Shown: one piece after another, positions 40,304 to 49,419 of the stretch
Layout: each line of letters starts with the position of its first letter
How positions within the stretch are numbered: the first letter of the stretch is position 1
Assembly: GCF_039555335.1 (NCBI RefSeq)
Contig: NC_092637.1
Coordinates: 43,478,990 to 43,542,989, forward strand
Origin: Amphiura filiformis
Lineage: Eukaryota > Echinodermata > Ophiuroidea > Amphilepidida > Amphiuridae
Direction of reading: 5' to 3'
Length of the DNA stretch: 64,000 nucleotides
Translations under genes and position numbers: made by a program
The notes under the pieces: generated by a model
Databases searched by the model: none
The model's input: the letters and a program-made list of their open reading frames with translations, nothing else
Told to the model about the DNA's origin: nothing

Positions 40304-41166
40304 ACTTAATGAGTGTTTACTAAAATCGGAATAGGTAAATTTTATTCTTTCGTGTAGTTAATCAATACCTCATATCGACAGAAAAAAACCCATTACGAAT
40401 TGATGAACATTAAATATCGATAAATATGAAATTTTTTATTTCTTCACATTCTTAGTCAATACGGTATCTTGAGTATATAGTACATCAGCCCCACCATGAC
40501 TAAATTGCTTTCGTTATACCTCTCATTTTGATGAGAAGGCAGATATCTCGGTGCTTCTATTACCGGCTTTAAGCTCGTGTCGCTATTGTTATCACTCTTG
40601 AGATAAGGAATTCATGGGTAATTAGGATGCACGTTGCATATTAAACAATGACGTCATTGATAATATTTATAAGCAGTGATTTCATTAATGTAGGTTCACG
40701 TCGTACTTTCGAATAACCACGACATAACGTCATGTCGTAAATATTTATTAATGACATCGTGAACTTTCATTATTTATATGTCATTTTGGGACCTCAGTTT
40801 ATCCTGAGGGTCATTATAAATATTATTTCGGTTGAATAAATTATGTGGCGTTACGTGATTCATTTGAACGCACGATATCAAACATAATTATTGAAGATGG
40901 CTAAGATAGTACAATTAGATCTATAACCTTTCATCGATTTCAATAACAACAAGGTATTTTTTTAATAAACTTTAAATAGTATTTTTCATTTAAGCATTAT
41001 AATCTAGCAGTTGATGTCGTTATTGTACGTAGTAATAAACCAATGTATTTACGAAAACGGACCAAAAGAAAATAATGATGAAAAAATCGCGTGCCTGACT
41101 TGAAAGTACATAATCTGGCATAAACACAGACCTGGGCAACAAAGAAATAACTTCGAAGAAAGCAAA
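40304..41166. other. AT-rich spacer, nothing recognised but one box copy
   Basis: No open frame of note. Contains the recurring TCTAGCAGTTGATG box (40,983-41,030) followed by AATAAAC. No TATA box is obvious before the phosphatase gene. Confidence 0.7.
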
Positions 41167-41847
41167 ATGGCTTTTGAATTTTACGATGCGTCCTTGTACC
41201 TCGACAGTTACATATCTGGTAAAAAGGTGAGTGGTCAGAATTTAATTGTACCCGAAGTTCAAAGACAATTACAAGATCTGACGACCTTTTTTGACTCCCG
41301 TGATCAATTATGTTACAGTGACAACTGTAGACCAGATGAAATAATAACCAATCTCTTCATCAGTGGTTACAACTCCGCCATACAGTTTGAACAGCTTAAA
41401 GAGCAAGGTTTCACTCACGTTCTGAATGTAAATTCTCGAGTTAGCTTAGAACACATTGATGCGTACGAATCACGTGGTATCAAATTTACACACGTTCCGA
41501 TGGAAGATGACCTTGGATATGATATGAGACGAAATTTTAACGCCGCAATAGCTTTTATTCGGATGGCCATAATCGACGGAGGACGCATCTTGGTACATTG
41601 TCAGGTTGGAAAAAGCAGATCGTCTACCGTCATCGCAGCATACTTGATCGTTTTCAGAGATTACAGCGCATCGACTGCTTTAAAAGAAATGGTTTTTAAG
41701 CGTCCGATGATTTCACCAAACCGAAGATTTCTACAGTTTTTGTGCGAATTAGAAGTAAAAGTGAAAGAATCAAAAAGGACAGACGCCCCTCCCGGGAAAC
41801 CTAATTTGGTCGTAGAAGACAAAAGCATGCCTAATTTAAAAATTTAA
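41167..41847 (+). CDS. Dual-specificity protein phosphatase
   Basis: ATG at 41,167, 226 residues. The DUSP catalytic domain spans ~55-210: DEIITNLFISGYNSA, then FTHVLNVNSR, a general-acid Asp in MEDDLGYDM (Asp114/115), and the P-loop VHCQVGKSRSS with catalytic Cys145 and Arg151, followed by YLI and a substrate-recognition 'RPMISPNRRFL'. All catalytic residues are present, so the enzyme should be active on phospho-Tyr/Ser/Thr. The ~45-residue tail is basic and Pro-containing. It stands alone between two spacers, so either host or viral origin is possible; it is intronless. A second, dead relative lies at 56.5 kb. MAP kinases would be typical targets (inference). Confidence 0.93.
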   Translation: MAFEFYDASLYLDSYISGKKVSGQNLIVPEVQRQLQDLTTFFDSRDQLCYSDNCRPDEIITNLFISGYNSAIQFEQLKEQGFTHVLNVNSRVSLEHIDAYESRGIKFTHVPMEDDLGYDMRRNFNAAIAFIRMAIIDGGRILVHCQVGKSRSSTVIAAYLIVFRDYSASTALKEMVFKRPMISPNRRFLQFLCELEVKVKESKRTDAPPGKPNLVVEDKSMPNLKI

Positions 41848-44217
41848 AATAGTGTAACAAAAAATAATGAACATACTGAATAACAAATCTAGCCAACTTT
41901 AGCCCAGTTCATATTCACAAGGTTTTAACTCATCACGTAATCCGTGAATATTTAAAATGGCGTATTCCTGACACTTATCTAATGATGATGATGATGATGA
42001 TGACGCGACGAGGGATAACAATGATGGATAATGCTGCTGCTGCTGATGATGATGAAACGATGTGATTACATCGTATTTAATTGAAACTACAAACACAACT
42101 GCAGATTAAGATGAAATGAAAATAAAATAGACTGTTTTGAAAATAAATAGTGGGTCTAAACATAAATTCGCATTAATTAACTACTCTCTCCAGTATATCT
42201 ATTTGTAAAATTTGAATCATAAGACTCTTTCTTTGTAAATTTTTTTCCACGACAATCATTATTTCATTCAAATATAAAATATAACAGCACAACAATTAAA
42301 CACATACATTGAATGACAATACTGAAGACTCTCCACGTGATTTAAACTAAAACGATGATATCTAAACTACAAACATTGCTTTTCATACACACGTAGTCGA
42401 AGTTCAGTTTACTATATCAGTACAGTAACAACGTAATTTTATAGGCCTATGATTATTTACTAGGCTGTCACCCGTATTTGACGGTTCTCTGTCGCGATTA
42501 CCTAGCTGATGGTGACTGTACCCACCAAGTTTAATGCCCATACAAGTCTTTACTAATTTGACCTCAGATGACCCCTGGTGACCCCAAAATGACCTTCCAA
42601 AAATTTAGCTTTAAATGTTGACTGTATCTACCAAGTTTCATGCCCACATGACAGTTTTTTAAAATTAATTTGACCTCATGACCACTGGATGACCTCAGGT
42701 GACCTTGACCCACTAACCAATATAAACTTGTTCTGTCTCGGGTCAAGACGCACCCACCCGTCAAGTTTGAGGAACGTGTGAACCCCAGTCTCCGAGAAAA
42801 ATAGTTTTTACTAATTTGACCTCGGATGACCTCGGGTGACCTCGACCCACTAACAATATAAACCTGTTCTGTCTCGGATCAAAATAGGCGGACAGACACC
42901 CCGACAGCTACCAGTATTATTATATAGACTAGGCGCGATTACCTGGCTGATGGTGACTGTACCCACTAAGTTTCATACCCATCCGATAGTTTTTACTAAT
43001 TTGACCTCAGATGACCCCGGTGACCCCTAAATGACCTTCACAAAATTTGTCTTTAAATGGTGAAGTTTCATGCCCACACGACAGTTTTTATTAACTTGAC
43101 CTCGGATGACCCTTGGTGTCCCCTAAATGACCGTCACAAAATTTGGTGCTAAATGGTGACTGTACCCACCAAGTTTCATACCCATACGACAGTTTTTACT
43201 AATTTTGAGCTCGGCTGACCCCGATATGACCTCCCAAAACTTGCCTCTAAATGTTAACTATTCTAACCAAGTTTCATACCCATATGAGTTTTAAGTAATT
43301 TGACCTCAGGTGACCCCTGGGTGACCTCGAAACACCCCGAAATGACTTTCCAAAAATTTGATTCTAAACGTTGAATGTTTCATGCGCATACAACATTTTT
43401 AGTTATTTGACCTCAAATGACCCCTAGGTGACCCCGAATGCCCCCAAAATGACCTTCTTAAAATGTGGCTTTAAATGTTGACTGTACTCGCCAAGTTTCA
43501 TGCCCATACGACAGTGTTTACTAATTTGACCTCAAATGACCCCTAGGTGACCCCGAATGACCCCAAAATGACCTTCTTAAAATTTGGCTCTAAATGTTGA
43601 CTGTACTCACCAAGTTTCATGCCCACACGACAGTTTTTACTAATTTGACCTCAGATGACCCTTGGATGACCTCGGGTGACCTTAACCCATTAACCAAAAC
43701 AAACTTATTCTGTCTGGGGTCAAGATGCACCCACCCAACAAGTTTGAGGAACGTGCGACCCCTAGTCTCCGAGAAAATAGGCGGACAGACAGACACACAG
43801 ATGATGCGTATTATTATATAGATTTATTGAATCGGGGTTTTTTATATGAAAGATTATTTAGGCATATCATCCGTTTACTTCCTCACGAGGTTGTTTATTT
43901 TATCTATCCCACTATGATACTTCGAAAATGCTCTTCAAGCCAAGTTTGTGGTTGAATATCTAAATTGACTTAATCAACTCTATGCAATAAACTACAGAGT
44001 AGTTACCATGGCTACAGGAACTCGCTCCAAAAAGTGTCTAGTATAGATCATTCCCTTTTAAGCATGTTCGTGGGTGACACAGTGGCATAAATTGAAAGAG
44101 AGTCTTCATGTTACTATTAATAGACCTTAATAAAATTTGAGTTTATTGGTATTATTAACAATTTACGTCATCCCTCGTTTGGAATATAAACGCTGAACAG
44201 TCCTGGAATAATGGCCC
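41848..44217. other. Repeat-filled spacer, no gene seen
   Basis: Short (GAT)n at 41,980-42,003, an inverted recurring box (42,081-42,120), a TGACCTC-type satellite (42,470-43,790), then AT-rich unique DNA to 44,217. Confidence 0.75.
42470..43790. repeat. TGACCTC/AGGTCA-type satellite
   Basis: About ten imperfect units of roughly 115-130 nt carrying CCAAGTTTCATGCCCA, ACGACAGTTTTTACTAATTT, GACCTCAGATGACCCC and CAAAATTTGGCTCTAAATG. Two units end in a CGGACAGACA tail (near 42,890 and 43,787). Confidence 0.85.
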
Positions 44218-44442
44218 TCAATATTTAGGCGTTCTAATAACTACCAATGTACACGCGTTTCTTAGCTTAACATCGTCTAAAACCGGTTCACCTGTATCCT
44301 CGTGAAATAAATGTAGATCGTTAAGCCTAGGATTCAGCCTGTTTTCCAGTAGCACTCGATGTTTGACGTCGGCACCGGTTTCCACGTCATTAAGTAGACG
44401 ACAGGTGTTTTCACTGTTGAATTTATACCGCACAAAGGGCAT
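44218..44442 (-). CDS. DWNN-domain ubiquitin-like protein (RBBP6-like), stand-alone
   Basis: Start taken at ATG 44,442 (74 aa, MPFVRYKFNSEN), which aligns with the N-terminus of RBBP6 DWNN domains; an upstream ATG at 44,451 would add three residues. The domain fills the protein: VRYKF strand, a degraded middle (ETGADVKHRVLLENRL), DLHLFHEDTGEPVLDD (compare D-L-Q-I-x-N-x-x-T-x-x-x-Y-x-D-D) and ACTLVVIRTP (compare S-S-V-I-V-R-R-I-P). DWNN is a ubiquitin-like fold, normally the N-terminus of the RBBP6 ubiquitin ligase; hosts also make a DWNN-only isoform. Its start shares CATG with the divergent HNH gene. A RING gene lies 1 kb away. Confidence 0.83.
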   Translation of the reverse strand: MPFVRYKFNSENTCRLLNDVETGADVKHRVLLENRLNPRLNDLHLFHEDTGEPVLDDVKLRNACTLVVIRTPKY

Positions 44443-45568
44443 GTTGGCCATCAGAACGACACTTCGTAGCGCTAAACCCTTAAAAAAGGTTAAACGTGAA
44501 AAGGATCGACGACAGAATGATGAAGAGCAACCGCTTTCCCGCGAAAATACCCCACCCCCTTCACCACCGGTGGCTATTGATGATAAAGTCGATAAGCGCT
44601 TGATAGACAGACGTAAGCTTCCGCGGTATCTCTACGCACGTTTGAGCAAGGGACACGTGGCGACTTTTAAAGGGCTGAGTGGAAAATCAGACCCTATAGT
44701 AGTGTACGCACTTCGTTCGAAAAATTCACAATATAGAATACGTCTAACATTCGACTGGAAAGACGACGTTAAAATTCTGGACGAAACGCGAGGGACTAAA
44801 CATCTGTCCTTTGCCACAGCGGCGAAAACTTATGATGGCTTGGTACGAATGTTGGGTATCAAGAAAAACAGGGAGGCCTGGAGAATATTCGACGCGTCGC
44901 AAATTACCTCCGTATTCGATACGAGAACAAAGCGTGAATTCCTGAATGAGAATGAAGCGCAAGATAGGGAAGAGAATGTTACTTTAGAGCCCCCGCAGAC
45001 TATCGATCTAGACGAAACCCCGTTACCATACTCGGAGAAATTGGCTCATCGTTTGTTCGACCATTTCGGATCTGATCATTACGATTGGTCGGCAGATTTT
45101 ATCGACGTTAACGCTGTAGCTAAACGACTCAATGTTGATATCGACACTCTCCTAACTCGAATGACGCGCGTTTTTACGGAATGTCAAGTATTCGCGCAAA
45201 GTGGATGCTGGTTGTCTCCAAAAAGCAGCATTTATAGGACGGCGGCAAGGTGGAAATACGACGGATTCTCTCCCAAGGATCTATTTTCGCACAACGGGGA
45301 GGGTATGGAACGTCACGTTGTCCGCCATCACCCTTTGAGGTGCGAACTGTTTATCGGCACAGATCACAATCGATGTTGCCGTCCATCTCATTTATGTTAC
45401 GGGTCCGGAACGGCTAATACTAGAGACATGCAATTGCGACAGGCAGTTTCGAATCTTTTAATTCTATTCGCTCGTCACGATACCAGACTAAAGCTCGTTG
45501 AATTAGTCGACGTATGTGGCGCTTTACTCGCGGAAACGCAAGTTGAGGACGCGCCTCCTCCCATATAA
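44441..45568 (+). CDS. HNH/His-Me-finger-like protein (375 aa)
   Basis: ATG at 44,441, overlapping the divergent DWNN start. Basic N-terminus (KPLKKVKREKDRRQ) and a proline patch. Residues ~292-330 hold DHNRCCRPSHLCYGSG followed by ANTRDM, closely resembling the zinc loop of His-Me-finger nucleases such as I-PpoI (CHN-x2-C-x-NP-x-HL-C-x3-S-x2-DN) and Pfam HNH_3-type proteins. The catalytic His usually just before this loop is not certain here (HHPLRC, about 15 residues earlier). A helix-turn-helix-like segment (VNAVAKRLNVDIDTLLTRM) precedes it. A DNA-binding or nicking role is likely, though it may have lost catalysis. The 3' end overlaps the RING gene by 94 nt. Confidence 0.6.
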   Translation: MLAIRTTLRSAKPLKKVKREKDRRQNDEEQPLSRENTPPPSPPVAIDDKVDKRLIDRRKLPRYLYARLSKGHVATFKGLSGKSDPIVVYALRSKNSQYRIRLTFDWKDDVKILDETRGTKHLSFATAAKTYDGLVRMLGIKKNREAWRIFDASQITSVFDTRTKREFLNENEAQDREENVTLEPPQTIDLDETPLPYSEKLAHRLFDHFGSDHYDWSADFIDVNAVAKRLNVDIDTLLTRMTRVFTECQVFAQSGCWLSPKSSIYRTAARWKYDGFSPKDLFSHNGEGMERHVVRHHPLRCELFIGTDHNRCCRPSHLCYGSGTANTRDMQLRQAVSNLLILFARHDTRLKLVELVDVCGALLAETQVEDAPPPI

Positions 45569-46302
45569 TCATCATCTTCATCGTCGTAATGACAAATTCG
45601 TTTGGTTTTTCGGTACTCTGCGCCGCAGCTTGTTTCATCTTCGCCGTCGCGCTTAACGCGTCCGCGTTTGTTGAGATTCGAGTCAAATAGCGACGATTTG
45701 CTCAATTTCAACATGATCTCGATCAATTTCTTTGCTTTTTTCTCCCGATCTTCATCAAACGGTATCACGTAGTCAAAGGCCTTACCCAAACTGAACGGAT
45801 CTAGGTCACGAGTGGACCTCGACCGTCGCGTTATCGATTCGAATTCCATCTGCTTAGTCACATTTTCTAGCAGACAGTGGTCTGTGGACATCAAAAAGTT
45901 CGAAGAACGATCAAGAAAAGTTTTTGTCTCGAACGTTTCGTCGCTCGGCTCCTGATCCTTTTCTAAACTAAACAACTTAAAACGCACCGTATTCAGAGCG
46001 TCAAAGTCATAAAACGTCTCGGTACATTCGGGACATCTAACGCTTCTACTCGCCGCGTCGAGAGCGTTCGTTCGGATCCATTGTCGCAAACAGGACTTGT
46101 GAAATATGTGAGCGCCATTCCACTCGCTACTGGAGGGAACCGACAGGTCGACGAGTTCCACATCGGAAGGGGAGGACGTTCCGGACTCTCGAGCCAAACG
46201 AATAGACATGCAAGGTACCGCTTCCAGAGGCCGGCCTTCGAAGGAATCTCGGCAGATCGCGCAATGTCCATGACCCTCGTGTCGCAAGCTCGCTTTGGTC
46301 AT
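45475..46302 (-). CDS. RING-type zinc-finger protein, candidate ubiquitin ligase
   Basis: ATG at 46,302, 275 residues. The N-terminal ~100 residues form a RING-like finger: C14-x2-C17, a long loop with C31, then HIFHKSC (H65, H68, C71) and CPEC (C90, C93), with Trp75 in the usual CLRQW place. The canonical third ligand just before HIFH is missing (Gly-Ala instead of Cys-Gly), so C31 may serve or one site is incomplete. The remainder is acidic/basic low-complexity with likely nuclear signals (KRGRVKRDGED). RING proteins recruit E2 enzymes for ubiquitin transfer. Its end overlaps the HNH gene convergently; the DWNN gene is close by. Confidence 0.8.
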   Translation of the reverse strand: MTKASLRHEGHGHCAICRDSFEGRPLEAVPCMSIRLARESGTSSPSDVELVDLSVPSSSEWNGAHIFHKSCLRQWIRTNALDAASRSVRCPECTETFYDFDALNTVRFKLFSLEKDQEPSDETFETKTFLDRSSNFLMSTDHCLLENVTKQMEFESITRRSRSTRDLDPFSLGKAFDYVIPFDEDREKKAKKLIEIMLKLSKSSLFDSNLNKRGRVKRDGEDETSCGAEYRKTKRICHYDDEDDDYMGGGASSTCVSASKAPHTSTNSTSFSLVS

Positions 46303-46397
46303 TTCGACACGAATCTCGTTGCTGACATTGTCAATGCCAACGTTCGGAGTTTCGACCCCTCTCTCCCGAATGTACGGCTGATCTCGATTGTATTCGA

Positions 46398-48581
46398 CTA
46401 CATTTTCGAAGGGTCTCCCCTTCTAAACTTTCTAGTGGCAAAAAACTCGTTCAGCCTTCCGCTATCATTGCAATTGAGATAGCGAAAAAGTTGACCGAAA
46501 TGATAATAAAAGGCAGTTTGCCGGGCATTTGGATTTTTTTCCAAAAGCCGACGATTTAATTCGTTCAAGTATTGACTGACAAACTCTTCACCCACCGAGC
46601 TCAATCGAAATGCCCCTACCAAAAGACAACGAACTCTCTCGCTGACCCTTAAAAGTTCGCGATTGTCCAGTGATTCGTTTTGGTATAAAGCATTGACGAT
46701 AGCGCAAACACTCCCAATTATGTCGAAACGATGTACTTTAATTTTCAGCGGATCTACTACGTCCAATTCATTAGTATCGCTAGTGACGGGTGAAGATTCT
46801 GGATGACTCGATGACGGCAAAGAAGCGATATCGTGTGCCTTTTGACGAAATTCTCGAACCACGGATGACGAACTCGTTCTATCGCGAAGCGCCCTTGCCG
46901 AATACAAAGCGGATCGATAAGATCCTCTTTGATCGTCGACATCGTCGTTCTCAGACTGGAATATCAAACTGGTATCTGTCAAGTGCGAAAAATCTGCACC
47001 ATCGATCCGCTTTGCTGCTTCGCGAAATTCATCTGCCGCCGTTCGGAAAGTTCGCACTAATTCGCTTTCTCTAGCGTTTTGACGTTGCTGTTCTACAAAG
47101 TCGGCGATATGTCGAATTTCCATAGTACGTTCTTTGGTCACCTTCAACCAAAAAGCGAAATATCTCGCAAATTCCCCTTCCCCGATCACGTACCGTTCGC
47201 CTATCTTTAAATGATTTCTTAAATGCGACAGCTGCGCATCTATTCCTGGATGTGACATGCCTGACAGGGACTCGATTTCGCTTCGCACACGTTTCAAATT
47301 GGTCAAATTTTGAGCGTGAATCTCTAACATGTTTTCGATTTGATCGGTCGCATCGACTGTTTGCCTACAATTCTCTTCCGTCGTTATGTCAGGATGATTC
47401 TCCAACCATTCTCGCTCATTTACGAATTTGTACCAAGATGCCGTCTTCTGTTCGTCGGCAGAACGTATCTGCGTTAAGCTTTCCAACGTCAAACCGTGAT
47501 CATCGAGCAAATGTTGCGCCCGTATAGTCTCGTTTCTAAACCGTCGTGTGCACATCTTTGCCATGCAGCGCACCCTATAACCCACGTAAAGATCAGCGTA
47601 TGTCTTAGTCTCAGTCAACGCTGCACGAGCTATTCGTAGTCGTTCGGGAAGCTCTTTTCGAGCCAAATTCGACTCTACCACGGTTCCGTGACGATCAAAG
47701 ATGAAAGCGTTCAATTCCGTCCAGTCAAACTGTCGCAAATATCGCTCCAATCCGCTGCTTGAAACTAGATGTTTCATATTATTCTCCTCATGCAGCAAAA
47801 CTACTAGATCGCAAAATGGATACACCCCGTTTTTTCGTACTAAAGCCTCGTGAACAGAGGATCGCCATCTTCGAGGTACGCATACAACGCACGCGTTTTC
47901 CCTATCTCGTAACGTGTGAAATTCGAAACGGCGTTGGGAGGATTTTGATGAGGTTATTAACCTGGCGAGAAGGAGAATGTTCAGCTGTGTCCAAGAGGTC
48001 CTTTTCCCCCCGAGGACATACGGTTGTCCGGCAGAAAGTTGATTTCTTAAAACACGCGCGATTTCGAAAGCAGCAGTGCTCGATGCAACTACTAACGCAG
48101 GTGAGAGACCATTCGAAATACGGTCGACATCTGCGCTATCTCTTAGATACTTAATCCAATCGTCCGTTTTATCGTCGACCCGAAAGGGATCATCTAATCG
48201 ACTTAATCCGGCGTCCCTTGCGGCATTTAATCCGTACACTAGGAATGTGTCCGGGTTAGAGACGAAGGTGCGAACGAGATAATCGACTGGCCTTTTACCG
48301 TTTCTTTCAAAGTGAATGTACACTTTATCCGACCATAAAGAAGCTATCTCACGAAGCGTTAAACAGTCGCGAGTCTCCAAATATTGACGTATTTTATCGA
48401 CGTAGGCGTGAGGACTGATGACTTCAACTTCGGCGCTTGTCGCATATTCTGGTCGGCGTTCTTCCAATATCTTATTGATGACTTCGTAATCGGGTCGTTG
48501 CCGTTCATCTTGACGATAGACGAGTAATGACGTGCGATCGAGAGAAGGGTAGCATCCACTGTACGAATTAAAGTTTGACAT
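46398..48581 (-). CDS. Large unknown protein with C2H2-like finger (727 aa)
   Basis: ATG at 48,581. Residues ~60-110 (VDKIRQYLETRDCLTLREIA, then DYLVRTFVSNPDTF) resemble a winged-helix of OST-HTH/LOTUS type, tentatively. A C2H2-like finger lies near residue 345 (C-x4-C-x12-H-x4-H around MAKMCTRRFRN). The middle is coiled coil (EIESLSGMSHPG onwards) and the C-terminus helical. No signal peptide or membrane segment. Family not recognised; a tegument or nucleic-acid-binding protein would fit. Its first ~220 nt overlap the end of the upstream membrane protein gene in another frame. Confidence 0.75.
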   Translation of the reverse strand: MSNFNSYSGCYPSLDRTSLLVYRQDERQRPDYEVINKILEERRPEYATSAEVEVISPHAYVDKIRQYLETRDCLTLREIASLWSDKVYIHFERNGKRPVDYLVRTFVSNPDTFLVYGLNAARDAGLSRLDDPFRVDDKTDDWIKYLRDSADVDRISNGLSPALVVASSTAAFEIARVLRNQLSAGQPYVLGGKRTSWTQLNILLLARLITSSKSSQRRFEFHTLRDRENACVVCVPRRWRSSVHEALVRKNGVYPFCDLVVLLHEENNMKHLVSSSGLERYLRQFDWTELNAFIFDRHGTVVESNLARKELPERLRIARAALTETKTYADLYVGYRVRCMAKMCTRRFRNETIRAQHLLDDHGLTLESLTQIRSADEQKTASWYKFVNEREWLENHPDITTEENCRQTVDATDQIENMLEIHAQNLTNLKRVRSEIESLSGMSHPGIDAQLSHLRNHLKIGERYVIGEGEFARYFAFWLKVTKERTMEIRHIADFVEQQRQNARESELVRTFRTAADEFREAAKRIDGADFSHLTDTSLIFQSENDDVDDQRGSYRSALYSARALRDRTSSSSVVREFRQKAHDIASLPSSSHPESSPVTSDTNELDVVDPLKIKVHRFDIIGSVCAIVNALYQNESLDNRELLRVSERVRCLLVGAFRLSSVGEEFVSQYLNELNRRLLEKNPNARQTAFYYHFGQLFRYLNCNDSGRLNEFFATRKFRRGDPSKM

Positions 48582-49384
48582 GGCGCTGGTGTAGCGCTTA
48601 GACCGAGTGACCCTAATACTTCAACGTTACAAATCGGGTAGTATTTGTAATTTGCTTTTGTCGATTTTTTAAACCTATGGGGTTTCTTGGGTGCCTGCTT
48701 CTTCATCGAGAACTCATCTGCCTCAAATTCAGTATCGCTCTGTCCCAGTAACGACACAAAATCGTCTTGCTTACGATGAACATCTCGTCCTACTGGTTGA
48801 GTATGTCTGTAGGCATGATAGAGACCGTACACAAAGTACAGCTGTTCGATTAACACGGCGATTATAAGAACGGCCTTTAAAACGTAATCGTTGAAAGCTT
48901 CGCAAAACGTAGTGCCTAGACGTGAATCGTCGAGTGCGCAAAGCGGTATGCTATAAAACAATAAAATGAGACAAATAACGATAGGTATGGGAATCGTGTG
49001 TAGTAATAGTCTCTCCAAAACGCTGGGCTCTTTGAATTGCTTCAGATGGGTTTCGTGAACAAAACGACTGCAGATAAAAATGCAATTGACTACCACCGTA
49101 ACAGCGTCTATACCCGCAGCCCATAAAAACGGCCTCGAAATCCACACAAAGTCCATAGACCCTGGGTCACTTTTCGTTCGCTTCGATTCGTTCAACAAGA
49201 AAATCAAACTTATCATGGCGCTCGTATAGTAGATATTTTTTTGTAATCTTAAGAGAATATGATCGTGCCACGCTCGCAAGCCTTTGGTGCGATACGCGGC
49301 CATAATGCTTTCATCCCATAAGTTGGAAGCTACGCTCACGTAGTTGTCAAAATCCGATATTTTACTATATTTATTCCCCTTCAT
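48359..49384 (-). CDS. Four-pass membrane protein (341 aa)
   Basis: ATG at 49,384 (MKGNKYSKI) with a TATA-like TATAAGTG about 30 nt upstream. Four hydrophobic segments: YYTSAMISLIFLL, AAGIDAVTVVVNCIFICSRF, TIPIPIVICLILLFYSIPL and YVLKAVLIIAVLIEQLYFVY. The C-terminal ~130 residues are basic (KKQAPKKPHRFKKSTK) and probably cytoplasmic. The last ~73 codons overlap the next gene on the same strand, longer than usual here, so the true stop might once have been earlier. No family recognised; likely a viral envelope or host-membrane protein. Confidence 0.7.
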   Translation of the reverse strand: MKGNKYSKISDFDNYVSVASNLWDESIMAAYRTKGLRAWHDHILLRLQKNIYYTSAMISLIFLLNESKRTKSDPGSMDFVWISRPFLWAAGIDAVTVVVNCIFICSRFVHETHLKQFKEPSVLERLLLHTIPIPIVICLILLFYSIPLCALDDSRLGTTFCEAFNDYVLKAVLIIAVLIEQLYFVYGLYHAYRHTQPVGRDVHRKQDDFVSLLGQSDTEFEADEFSMKKQAPKKPHRFKKSTKANYKYYPICNVEVLGSLGLSATPAPCQTLIRTVDATLLSIARHYSSIVKMNGNDPITKSSIRYWKNADQNMRQAPKLKSSVLTPTSIKYVNIWRLATV

Positions 49385-49411
49385 CTTGACATACACGTTG
49401 CACGAACGATA

Positions 49412-49419
49412 CACTTATA
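49412..49419 (-). promoter_or_regulatory. TATA-like box for the gene at 49,384
   Basis: TATAAGTG on the minus strand, about 28 nt upstream of the ATG. Confidence 0.45.

Noticed and set aside
42470..43790. Regular repeats as a CRISPR-like array
   Set aside because: Units vary throughout with no constant repeat/unique spacer structure; a eukaryotic satellite.
46790..48282. Several 60-130 codon plus-strand frames
   Set aside because: Antisense shadows of the 727-residue gene.
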